Shown: positions 1 through 10,351 of the stretch, one piece after another
Layout of the letters: the number at the start of each line of letters is the position of its first letter
Numbering within the stretch: position 1 is the first letter of the stretch
NCBI RefSeq assembly: GCF_010183535.1
Contig: NC_071328.1
Span: forward strand, 7,502,001-7,566,000
From: Caenorhabditis remanei
Lineage: Eukaryota > Nematoda > Chromadorea > Rhabditida > Rhabditidae
Length of the DNA stretch: 64,000 nucleotides
Direction: 5' to 3'
The notes under the pieces: generated by a model
Told to the model about the DNA's origin: nothing
Database searches by the model: none
Seen by the model: the letters and a program-made list of their open reading frames with translations, nothing else
Made by a program: the position numbers and the translations under genes

Positions 1-201
1 AATTTGTCGAAAACCTTTTTTTGAACACAATGCAAGCGCGCTTCATCGCACTCGAGGAAAATATCATGATGCATATTTTCGAATTTATTTATTGTCAAAA
101 TAATTTTATCGGTAATTTGTTCAGTTTTCCTTGCCGAAAATACTTTAAAATTATTCAGTTTTTATAACTTTCAGAATTTGAAACGTCATAATCAATAAGA
201 A
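1..201. other. Upstream non-coding sequence at window edge
   Basis: There is no coding signal here. A TATAACTTTCAG acceptor ends at about 174, 27 bases before the ATG of the first gene, and is the likely trans-splice site for its leader. The promoter and any upstream operon partner lie outside the window. Confidence 0.5.
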
Positions 202-1938
202 ATGTCGGATTTTGTGCCAGAAACCGAAGAAAACGAAGAAGAACCGATGAATGTAGACCTGGAACCGAAAATTGCGCAAAAAGCAGGAAAGGAACCGGTC
301 GTGGTTGATCAAAGTAAGAATTATTTTTTGAAGCGACGATTTTCTATCAAAAAATGATGGCATTAGCATTATTATTTTAAAATTTGCTTTTATCTTCCTA
401 ATAAAATGTTTCCAGGTTTTTCCCGTCGATTTATAAACAACAAATGGTACGGAAAGTACGGAGAAGAGGGAGAACTTCTGGAGCATATCAAAGAAGATTG
501 GATACCAGTGGCTGAGGATGAGCAAGAATTTTTGAGTCAATTATGGTTCGAACAAGAAGAACAAGAGAGAAATGTATGTTTTTATCACATTTTTACCTAA
601 AACGTATTGTATTATTCAGGCTCACAAACACTACGATTGGGATGAAGAAAAGAAAGAATGGGTCCCAAAAACCAATAAAACAGAAGAAGTGAACGAGGAT
701 TTTATTGCAGAATATCAAGCAAACTATGGTGTCCAATATGATGATATTTACAGTGAGTTTATAGAGAATTTAAAAGTTCTGATTTTCTGGTTACCGAAAA
801 AAACTTTCAGAGAAAATGGACGAAGAACTACAAGAAAAAGCAGCAAAAGCACTGAAAGAAGAGGAAGAGAAAAAAGAGAAAAAGAGGAAGAAGAAGCAAA
901 AACTGCATACAGAAGAAGCGAAGAACGAAGGATGGGTTGATTTCGGAGATAAAGTTCATGCTGTATATGTTTCGAATCTTCCATTAGACATAACTGATGA
1001 AGAATTTCAAGAGTTTATGTCGAAATGCGGAGTTATTCAACCAGATATTCGCACAAATAAACCGAAATGTAAACTGTATCGTAATGAGGAAGGAGATTTA
1101 AAAGGAGATGGACGATGCTGTTATATTAAGAAAGAATCCATTGAGTTGGCTTGTAATATTCTTGACGGATCACTTCTGAAAAATAAGGAAGTTAAAGTTG
1201 AAGAAGCTCATTTCGAATTGAAAGGAGACTTTGATCCATCAAAAAAACGAAGGAAATTGACAGCGGCTCAAAAGAAAAGATATATGGAACAACAAAATAA
1301 GTAGGTATTTTCTTCTTTTAAAACTGTTCTGCGTTTTTATTTTAACAAGTTTTCCTGTAACTGTAACATCTTCACCTATTTTATTTTCAGGCTCTTCGAA
1401 TGGACGCCCGATAAGCCACGTAACTATCGTCCAAAGTCAGATTGCACTGTCATCGTGAAAAATCTGTTCACTCTGGAAATGATGTCAAAGAATGCTGCAT
1501 TGATGCTTGATCTGAAAGAGGAGATGACACAAAGCTGTCAGAAATACGGGACTGTCAAAAAAGTTGTTGTATATGATGTAAGTTTATTTCCTTAGGGAAA
1601 ATCGTTTTGGCTATTTCCATTCAACTTTATGATCCAATAATCTTCTTTAAAACAATTTCTTTCAGAATCATCCCGACGGCGTCGTTTCGGTTACGTTCCC
1701 AACAACGGAGGAATCCGATATGGCTGTGAAATATTTGAATGGGAGAGTTGTAGATGGAAGAAAACTGACAGCAGAATTATGGGATGGAAAGACGAAATAC
1801 AAGATTCAGGAAACCGAAGAAGATGAGGAAAGGAGAAGGAAAGAGTTCGAGAAGTTTATCGAAGGAGGTGGAAATCCTGATGATATGAATGAAGAAGAAG
1901 AAGAAGATGATGAAGATGATGATGATGATGAAGAATGA
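202..1938 (+). CDS. HTATSF1/CUS2-type splicing factor with two RRMs
   Basis: Six exons (202-313, 416-573, 620-752, 811-1300, 1391-1577, 1666-1938) join in phase to give 450 aa. The N-terminus is acidic. A W-rich stretch follows (RRFINNKWYGKYG and VPVAEDEQEFL-like sequence), then a Lys/Glu helix. RRM1 lies at about residues 183-260 (core HAVYVSNLPLDITDEEF) and RRM2 at about 315-400 (core CTVIVKNLF). The tail is almost all Glu and Asp. This order is that of HTATSF1/Cus2, which binds the U2 snRNP protein SF3B1 and helps U2 assembly in the nucleus; that role is family knowledge. The start was chosen because it is the first ATG after the acceptor near 174. The next gene begins 467 bp downstream on the same strand, so an operon with dog-1 is possible. 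The two RRMs and the acidic tail make the family call firm, but I cannot name the worm gene. Confidence 0.88.
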
Positions 1939-2405
1939 TTACATCAAACCCTCAGTTAATCGATTATCTATTGATTGTTTTCTTTTTTCCGGTCATTTCT
2001 CTGTAAAAACACCCTCAAGTTCACAATGAACACTTCCAACATTGCAAATGGAAACTTTTGTATTTCACCGGTAAAATTAGTAGCGTTCAGATACAAGAAA
2101 TAACCACTAAGTCCTTCTTCCCGGAAGTTTTCAAAATAAATTTTTAGCTGCCCGATATGAACTCTTTTTCGACTTACTTGTCAGTTTCGACTCCAACATT
2201 TTATTTTTTCTTTCAGAGTGTAATATGAAAAGATTCCCGAAGCAACATTTTTATTTTGATCCGCAAACACCGTAACGCCAGCATTCACACAACATTCTCG
2301 CGGAAATTTCGAATTTGAATTTCCTGATACTCGAGCTTTGTTGTGATATGTGTCGAGTTACAAAAAATACTTTAAAACTTTGAGATTGTTCCAGATTAGC
2401 TAATC
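1939..2405. other. Intergenic: 3' UTR of HTATSF1 gene and leader region of dog-1
   Basis: There is an AATAAA at 2135-2140. Pyrimidine-rich acceptor-like sites lie near 2217 (TTCTTTCAG) and 2393 (TTGTTCCAG). The second is 13 bases before the dog-1 ATG and is the likely trans-splice site. No gene is seen. Confidence 0.45.
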
Positions 2406-5400
2406 ATGTCTGCAGAACAATTCTTTGGGTTGTTCAAAAAACAGAAAGGGAGAAATACACCAAGGTATCATTGATATTAATTGAAATACGATATACATTT
2501 ATCTGATTTCAGCGTTCGAAAACCTTTCAAAGTTAAAAGAGAAGACGGTGGAGGAGACTCCGAAGATCCCAATGCTCCGAAAACTCATGAAATTGCTCCG
2601 GAAATTGTAAAAAAGTCGCGAGCTGGAAAACGAAAACGGATTGAAATTAAAAACGATGATTTCAATCAGTTGATGATGCAAAGTGTTCCAGTCAGATATC
2701 CGAAAGGGTTGACTCTTTATCCAACTCAAAAATTAATGATTGTTCGAATCATAAAAGCGATTCAGAATAGTGAAAATGTTTTGGGAGAATCTCCGACGGG
2801 CAGTGGAAAAACAATGGCTTTGTTGTCTTCTACATGTGCATGGTTGAAGCAATATATGGATCAGAAGAAAGAATCCAGAGAGAAGTGTGCGATTCACGGA
2901 GATGGAGCATTTGGAGGAAATATGAAATATGAGGAAACTGAAGATACGATAAAAGAAGAAATGAACGAGACGAGAGATGTCAAACCGATGGTTCCAGTGA
3001 AAAATGAAAATCTTTGTAAGTTAGGCTTGAAAAGATTCATGTCCCGTAGACTTAAAACTCGCTCATTCGAACATTTTTTTCAGTCGAAGATGAATGGAAA
3101 GACGATTTCATAGCACACTCAATTCCAGCTGCTGGTATTAAAATCGAAGAAAAACCTGATGTGAAACCAGAAGTGAAAAAAGAACCGAGTGAGAAAGGAG
3201 CACAAGCTGAATGTACCTGCCTTCCGTCAGTCATAGTTTTGAGTTACATCAAAAGAAATTAAGAGTTTCAGGCGTGTTCGTATCTACTATGGAACCAGAA
3301 CACATAAACAAATCGCTCAAGTTGTCAAAGAGTTCTCGCGTCTTCCATATGCAAACATTATCAAGTAAGGATAAACCTCTAAAAAAGAAAATAGTGAAAT
3401 TGGCACAGAGAATACTCTCACTGTCAAAAATTAGATATCTTTCAACCTTTTACCCATATGCTTTAGTGACTATTAACATTCTTATAGGCACACAATTCTC
3501 GCCAGTCGTGATCAATCTTGCATTCATCCATTGGCTCGAAAACAACCGGATATTTCACAGTTCTGCAAGGAAATCAACAGTGCCAACGGGGTAAAACAAG
3601 TTCTTCTCCTAACTGAATAAATACTCTCACTTTCAGATTGGCTGCTCATTCAAATCTGCAATGAGACCGAAGTTTGAAAAAGCGCAACCACTGAGAGATC
3701 ACTTGCGGAATAATGTAAGTCTCAGGCTAAAAATAGTTTATATATTTATTGAATTCAAATTTTTCTAGGGATCGGTGGTATTCGATATCGAACAAGTGGT
3801 GGAGACCCTCGCCTTATCCTATCCTCAAATATGTCCCTACTTCTCTACAAATCGTGTTTTGACTCAAGATGCTGACCTGATTTTCTGTCCATTCTCTTAT
3901 TTGGTTGACCCATTGATTCGAAATTCATCAGATGTTCACATTAAGAATTCAATTGTCATTTTAGACGAAGCACATAATATCGAAGACACGTGTCGTGATG
4001 CAGCTAGCTTCTCGTTCACTGAAAAAGAGCTCGATGACTCTTTACTGTCTCTTCGACTGAAAAAAGTAGCGATAGATCAAGTGAATGCAAACAAGACACC
4101 TGAAGACGCACTACACCAGACACCTGACTTGACAATCGAACTCAATGAGTTCAGACAACATCTTCTCTATTTGGAACTTCTGATTTTGGAAATGCTCAGA
4201 TGGGTTCGGCACGTGGCACAGGATGCAAGGAAGCCTGCAAGAGGTGGAATGGATGGTTTCAAGACATGTACCTTGTCGTCTGGAAATCTTTTCGCGTCAC
4301 TCACAAATGCAGAAAATGGAATTGATCTATTCACGCCACCCAAGACGCCAAAATACGATGCCATATCTGTTAGTTATAATCTGATATTGATATTTCAATT
4401 ATTTGACACACTTCTTTTATTAATTCTCACATCACTGTTTCAGGTCGCTTTCTCCGGTGTCACAAAGCATAATGAACCTGAAATGCAGCATATGGATCAG
4501 TTCAAACCCAGTGCCACTGCAATCGTGTGTATCGAGAAATGGCTCTATTTTCAGTCATTCTTTGGAAATCAGCAGTATCAACCAACATATAGACTGAATG
4601 TATCCATCGAACCGATCAACCAGACAGGCAGATTCAACAGAACTTTCGATGGTGATCTATCGATGTCATCTTCCTTCTCATCAACTCCATCACTGAAAAC
4701 AAGAAGTTCTGCCGGCCCGAGAAATATGCAATATAAAGAAGAAAATCCATGGTTACAGGAGAATGACGATGATGATTGGAAAGATCCATCAATATCACAA
4801 ACTGGTCATAAAGCGATTTCAGAGGGATGTAAAACTACAATCAGTCTGTGGTGTATGAGTCCAGCTCTCTCGTTTTACGACGCCTTCAGTGAGACTCGGT
4901 CGATCATTCTGGCATCTGGAACTCTTTGTCCGATGGATACTCTAAAAACTGAACTAGGAATGGAGTTCAAACAACAGGTTGAAGGAGATCAAGTCATTTC
5001 ACCGGATAACATTTTTGCGGCAGTGATACCATTCGGTCCACATGGAAACCGAATTACGTGCACTTTTCGGAACACCTCAGATCCAAGTTCTCCGTTTTAT
5101 GAAGAAATCGCATCGATTATAAAGTATTAAATGAAGTTAGTGTTTCCATTAATAAGTTTCCTTTTTCAGATACGTTTGCATGCATGTTCCAGCTGGTATT
5201 CTCTGCTTTCTTCCATCATATCGTGTCCTCGAACAATTGAAAACATGCATGCTTCGTAACCACAGTATGAAACATATTCAAACCAAAAAAGTGGTACTCT
5301 TCGAGCCGAGAAAGTCATCTGAATTGACAGCTGTCATGGATGAATTCGATTCGGCTATTTTCAATCCAACCAATTTCGGAGAATCAATTAACGGAGCACT

Positions 5401-6056
5401 GATGTTTGCAGTGTTTCGTGGAAAAGTTTCCGAAGGAATTGATTTTGCTGATGATCGTGCTCGAGTTGTTATCTCTGTTGGTATTCCATATCCGAATGCA
5501 ATGGATGATCAAGTTAATGCAAAGAAATCGTATAATGATCAAAATTCAAAAGATTTGGGAATCCTCACTGGTGAGCTTTTATTCTGGTAATGGACCTACC
5601 CACGAAGAAAACTTGCCTATTCACGAACGCAAAAAATGTATTATTATGGCACAAAAATGCAAAAAAAGGCATTAAATTGCATTAAATAGTACAAGTTTTT
5701 TCGTGGGTAGACAACGGTCGAAATATTATTTTTTCTAATCACCAAACACATTGCATTTTTTAGGAGATGAGTGGTACACAACGCAAGCATATCGTGCATT
5801 GAATCAAGCTCTTGGTAGATGTCTCCGTCATAAAAATGATTGGGGAGCAATGCTTTTGATCGATGATCGTCTGGAACGACAAACAGAAAAGATTATGACT
5901 GGTGCAACGTCGGCTCGTGTTTCCAAATGGATTCGTGCTCAATTGAAGAATTATCGGGATTTCAAGCAATTCAATCAGAATTTCCGAGTATTCATCGAAG
6001 GACGACAAAATGTCAAAAATGTGAAAAAGGAAAAAGAAGATATTGTTGATGAATAA
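2406..6056 (+). CDS. dog-1: FANCJ/BRIP1-family iron-sulphur DNA helicase DOG-1
   Basis: Ten exons (2406-2464, 2513-3015, 3084-3225, 3272-3364, 3488-3590, 3637-3714, 3769-4368, 4444-5123, 5170-5570, 5764-6056) encode 983 aa. Walker A (ESPTGSGKT) is near residue 115 and DEAH near 391. Motif VI (QALGRCLRHKNDWG) is FANCJ-specific. Between Walker A and DEAH lie four spaced Cys, in SCIHP, QFCKE, IGCSF and QICPY, the 4Fe-4S ligands of the XPD/FANCJ class. In C. elegans this 5'-3' helicase unwinds G-quadruplex DNA during replication, and its loss deletes poly-G tracts; this is established for dog-1. Intron 7 (4369-4443, 75 nt) is a multiple of three without a stop, so retention would keep the frame. 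Intron 9 carries a MITE (5591-5710). The first exon encodes only 19 complete codons (MSAEQFFGLFKKQKG). The RMDN gene follows 533 bp downstream. Confidence 0.95.
5591..5710. mobile_element. Short non-autonomous element (MITE) in dog-1 intron 9, copy A
   Basis: Terminal inverted repeats start CTACCCACGAAGAAAACTTG at 5596 and end CAAGTTTTTTCGTGGGTAG at 5710. The interior is built from GGCACAAAAATGC and GCATTAAATTGCATTAAAT. A second copy with the same ends and interior lies at 54955-55101 in this window. No coding capacity is seen. The 3' flank of this copy has lost the outermost TGGA/TCCA match that copy B keeps. Confidence 0.85.
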
Positions 6057-6588
6057 GTCTTTACTGTTAAATTCCCTGTTTTTATTTTTACCGCGGTTCC
6101 GTATCTCCCGTATTACGTGTAAAATAGTCATCAGTAAATTCGTATAATTCCAGAGTATAAAGCCTTCAGAATTTCATAATTGCAATTATATAATTGTTGG
6201 CTCTCGGTCCCTAACTTCGTCAGTGCGAATCAAATTATTTCATGTGTTTTGTTTTTAGAAAATTTTTCAATTTAAAGTTTATTTAAAATCAGTTCCAGGT
6301 CTAGCTAGATTATTAGAGAGCGCGCTCTCTAAGAATCAACTTTTTTGATTTATTGACGGTAGTCTTGGCCTAACATTTTTTCTCTCAATAATTGTTCTTC
6401 CATTTTCTCGAAAACTCTCACTTATTATCATTGTTTATTATCAACAAGTATTTCAATCAGACTTTGTACCTTCTTGAACTGACAACGTTGTAGGCTACTG
6501 TTTCTACAAAAATAGGAAAATTTCTCGGGAAATATTTTCTTGAAACTCTTTTTTCCTCTCATGAATTACTTGTTTTCTAGAAATCAAC
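6057..6588. other. Intergenic dog-1 to RMDN gene, with a 20-bp palindrome
   Basis: No gene is seen. A perfect 20-bp palindrome, TTAGAGAGCGCGCTCTCTAA, lies at 6313-6332. A TTTTCTAG acceptor ends at about 6580, nine bases before the next ATG, and probably receives a spliced leader. Confidence 0.5.
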
Positions 6589-7694
6589 ATGTTCAAACGA
6601 GCTGCATCATCTGGATTTCGATTCGCGTTCAATTCAACAACATCGAAGTTTCAAAGATTCAAACAAGTTCCGAAGTTATTGGCTATCACTGGTGGAGCCT
6701 CAATGGGAATCGCATTTTTCGGAAAAGCAGAAGAAAAGAAGCCTGAGAATTTGGAACAAGTAACTGGAAACAGTGAGAAACCGAAGAATTTCGATTTGAT
6801 TGTTCAAAATGCTGATGAGTTATATGATAATTATCTCATTGATAATTGTTACAATATTCTGAAAAAGTGAGAATCTAACGCAGGTTTTATACATATTGAG
6901 ATGAAATTCTGATTTCAGATTCGAATCCTCAAAGTGCTCGGAACTTCTGTGGCGTCTTGCACGCGTCGTTTGCGAAAAAGGAAAGCTTGCGAAAGATCCG
7001 AATGAACGAAAGGAATTGATTCTTGAAGCATATGAAATCATCAAGAAAGCATTGGAAAATGAACCGAAAGAGGGATGTTTCGGTGCACACAAATGGTAAC
7101 TAAATCATACTCAACCTTCTTTTCAAATATCTCTTTCCCAGGTATGCCATTCTTCTCGACTACGTCGGCGAAATCGAAGGCAACAAATCTCGCATCGAGA
7201 AGTCATTTTTGGTCAGAGAACATCTTGAGAAGGCGTTGTCGTATTTCGAGAACGATCCAACGACGTGGCATATTCTGGGTACAAATAATTAAAATGTGGT
7301 TCATCGATGAAAATATGTTTTCAGGTGTTTGGCACTTCTCGTTCGCCAATATGGGTTATGCAACCCGAATGGTGGCAAAAGCAATCTTCGCCACGCCTCC
7401 TTCATCTACTTATCAGGACGCTCTTCATTACTTCTTGAAGGCTGAACAAATCTCGGTTAGTTATAAAATTCCTCTGATATTTTAGTAATCTCGTGTTTTT
7501 AGCCTGGATTCTACAGTACTAACACCTACTACATTGGGGAGGTTTACGAACAATTGGGGCAGAAACAAGATGCCATCGATGCATTCAAAAAATCGTTCAA
7601 AATGCCAGTAGTGACTTCTGACGATGCAGCGATTCATAAGAAAGCATATGAAAAGTTGAAGAAATATGGAGTCAAGGATAGCGAAGTTGTATAA
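6589..7694 (+). CDS. RMDN/RMD-family regulator of microtubule dynamics (TPR-like)
   Basis: Five exons (6589-6866, 6919-7095, 7142-7278, 7325-7455, 7503-7694) encode 304 aa. The N-terminus is basic, followed by a small hydrophobic stretch (LLAITGGASMGIAFFG, about residues 29-44) that could be a mitochondrial targeting or anchor segment. The rest is helical and TPR-like: LLWRLARVVCEKG, AYEIIKKAL, CFGAHKWYAILLDYVGEIEG, IREHLEKAL-like, PTTWHILGVWHF, YYIGEVYEQLGQKQDAIDAFKKSF. The CFGAHKWYA...G..EG pattern and the late TPR are typical of the RMDN/FAM82 family. Those proteins bind microtubules (RMD-1 in C. elegans) or sit at mitochondrial and ER contacts in mammals. Which RMD paralogue this is cannot be decided by eye. 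The start is the first ATG after the acceptor at 6580. Confidence 0.85.
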
Positions 7695-7786
7695 GAAAAG
7701 GATCAGAAATGAAGAAGATACTGTAGATGATTATTTATTTTTCTGTATTTTGTCGCACTCATGGATTGTATAGAAAATTTATATCA

Positions 7787-8583
7787 AAGAACACAGTCTC
7801 CCAGACTCCGAGTAAGAACTGCAAGGAAATTTTTGATCTACCCTCGTGAAACGAAAAATTTGAGAAATTAGCAGGTCTAAAACGTTATTACTTTAATTTT
7901 TAGCGTAAAGCTCAATGTCAGAAGTAAGAAAATTTCAGTTTTAGAATTATTCTGAGAGCATTATCCGACCATTCAATCCAAAAAATTATGGTTTCAGATA
8001 TTATTTCGAGTCGAAACGGCAATTTTTCATTTTGATTTCGGAAAAATCTACGGGATTTGTTAATTTCTCAAAATTATCCAACGAATGATTGCTCAAAACG
8101 CGCTCCGGAGATTTTTACACATTTCTGTAGGACGGTTTTCCAATTTGCTCATTAGTTTTCGAGAAAATAACAAAAAACTGAAAGAAATTCGGAATTTGAT
8201 CGATTTCTCAAAAACTAATGAGCAAATTGGAAAACTGTCCTACAGAAATGTGTAAAAATCTCCGGAGCACGATTTGAGCTATCATTCGTTGGATAATTTT
8301 GAGAAATGAACAAATCCCGTAGATTTTTCCGAAATCAAAATGAAAAATTGCCGTTTCGACTCGAAATAATATCTGAAACCATAATTTTTTGGATTGAATG
8401 GTCGGATAATGCTCTCATAATAATTCTAAAACTGAAATTTTCTTACTGCTGACATTGAGCTTTACGCTAAAAATTAAAGTAATAACGTTTTAGACCTGCT
8501 AATTTCTCAAATTTTTCGTTTCACGAGGGTAGATCAAAAATTTCCTTGCAGTTCTTACTCGGAGTCTGGGAGACTGTGAAGAA
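7787..8583. mobile_element. 787-bp foldback element with 375-bp arms
   Basis: The element runs from 7792 (CACAGTCTCCCAGACTCC) to 8578 (GGAGTCTGGGAGACTGTG). Arms of about 375 bp (7792-8166 and 8204-8578) are near-perfect inverted copies around a 37-nt loop. AAGAA flanks both ends (7787-7791 and 8579-8583) as a candidate target-site duplication. No open reading frame of note is present, so it would be non-autonomous. It lies in the 3' flank between the RMDN gene and the next minus-strand gene. Confidence 0.9.
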
Positions 8584-8586
8584 GAA

Positions 8587-8779
8587 AATACACACGTTGA
8601 GTCCCAGGCTACCTATGCGAACACGCTCTAACGAGAAACTACGTGGAAAATGAAATATTTTCACGTATCCTAAAATTTTCTGTAGGAAAATAGATTCTAA
8701 TGTTCACCGCCACGTATTGCGGACCATGTCTTTTTCAGAGCGCGTTTGCATAGGTAGCCTGGGACTCAACGTGAATACA
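8587..8779. mobile_element. 181-bp MITE with 37-bp inverted ends and 6-bp TSD
   Basis: The element at 8593-8773 begins CACGTTGAGTCCCAGGCTAC and ends with the inverted copy GTAGCCTGGGACTCAACGTG; the match extends about 37 bp with few mismatches. AATACA flanks it at 8587-8592 and 8774-8779, a clean 6-bp target-site duplication. It lies only 14 bp beyond the end of the foldback element. Confidence 0.88.
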
Positions 8780-8821
8780 CTAATTATTTAAAATGTTCGA
8801 AAACTAATTTTCAGATTCATA

Positions 8822-10033
8822 TCAGAATTTTTTCTTCTTGTCGGCTCCAAAAATGTCTTGATTCAACCCAGCAAGCGTTTGATAGTTCGGATCATTCGTG
8901 CCTGCTTTCACATTCTTCATTACTGGCTGTTTAGGACAATTGTTTTTGTAGTTGTTCTGAGAGTAGTTAAATGCTAGAAAATTGATGTATCAGATGGATT
9001 CGTATACCTGATAATCATTCCCTGCCACCTTTCCTCCATTAACTGGCGGTTTCTGTGCAAATTGCCCTTTCTCTTTGAAAATATCATTATTATTGAGTCC
9101 AACCAATGTCTGTAATAAGTGAAAGTATCATCATATCCGAACTGAAATTCCAAAAGTTTCACCTGATAATTCGGATCATTTGTTTCCGCTTTTCCACCAA
9201 CAGCCGGAGCTTTCGGAGCTCCATCCATTGCCTTCTCTTTGAAAATATCGGCATTATTAAGGCCGGCCAGAGTCTGAAAATACAATTAATATCAGAGAAC
9301 ACGGAGTACGGTACCTGATAATTCGGATCATTAGTTCCAGCTTTTCCTCCAACTGCTGGTGGTTTCGGAGGAAGAGGACCTCCTCCGGCACCTCCACCAC
9401 CAAATACCAAATCATTGTTCAATCCGGCGAGAGTCTGATAATTTGGATCATGAGTACCAACCATCCCTGGATTGGAACCAGGAGGCGGGGCTTTTGGTCC
9501 TGGAAACAAAATAATTTGTGCTGGTTTAGCTTTTTTTTCGAGAACTGAAACAGCTTCTGATACTACCTTGATTTCCAGCCATTCCATTTGCTCCAGCTTG
9601 ATCTCCAAATACCAAATCATTATTCAATCCAGCGAGTGTCTGATAATTTGGGTCATGAGTTGCAGCAAGTGCCGCCATGTTTTTTGGTGGTTTCGGGACT
9701 TGTTGAGCCTGAAATTCTCGAAATTAGAGATGCTATGAAGAACTATTAATAGCGAATACATATCGATTTCAGCTCCATAAATATACAGTTTCCTGGATCC
9801 ACGTCCCAGACACCCCAGCCCACCTCCTTCTGAGCTGCCAGTTTTGCTGCTTGCTTCTTCGCTCTTCGCTTCTTTTTCTTCTCGGCCGCCCGTTTTCTTC
9901 TTCTTCGTTCGGCTTCCGAATCCTCATCATCATCGTCATCATCAGATTCCGAACTCTCACTTTTATTCTTCTTACTCTTCTTCTTTGTACCACATTGAAT
10001 TATCAAGAAAACAATGAAAAACATAGAAGACAT
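8822..10033 (-). CDS. Unrecognised protein with six NDPNYQTLAGLNN-type repeats
   Basis: Six exons on the minus strand (10033-9824, 9708-9567, 9499-9315, 9273-9163, 9109-9008, 8956-8822) encode 294 aa. The N-terminus is a short hydrophobic segment (FFIVFLIIQCG, signal or anchor), then a Lys run, an acidic run (SESSESDDDDDDEDSE) and a long Arg/Lys coiled stretch. The rest is a Gly/Pro-rich series of about 36-residue units with the core T(N/H)DPNYQTLAGLNND(I/L)F. There are six, one of them (GNDYQ) degenerate. In the last repeats the intron always falls directly after the NYQ or DYQ codons in phase 0, so each exon is about one repeat. The exon 1 donor is the least certain point (GTGGGC at 9823 keeps the frame; later donors do not). 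I do not recognise a function. The core looks like a nematode-specific motif, but I cannot verify that. Confidence 0.75.
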
Positions 10034-10351
10034 GGGGAGTGTAAATGGCTGAAATTTATTTCATACCCGTCATTTCATCTGTTTATCCTGATGTCTCACC
10101 TCGAAACTCAATCCAAAAAGTTGCAGTAACTTTGTTACAATTTGCGATAAAGTCATCATCATTTTCAGTTTCTTCCCGTTTTGGAATTGTTTCTAGAATA
10201 CTTTTCAGAACTTTTTTCTCCGTAACTGACCTTCGTCACGTGAGAAAAAATTGAAGAAACCCTAAAAAAGTACAGAAACGAAACGATCGAAAAATACGGT
10301 TTCATTTTCTTTTTGTTTCCGTTTCTCATCATCCAGACTCTCGATTCGAAT
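10034..10351. other. Shared divergent promoter region
   Basis: This is 318 bp between two divergent starts (10033 minus, 10352 plus). No gene is seen. It must hold the promoters of both neighbours unless they are trans-spliced from further away. Confidence 0.4.

Noticed and set aside
4369..4443. Treating dog-1 intron 7 as coding because the frame is open
   Set aside because: It has good GTTAGT and TGTTTCAG splice sites, and the translated stretch is hydrophobic and foreign to FANCJ helicases.
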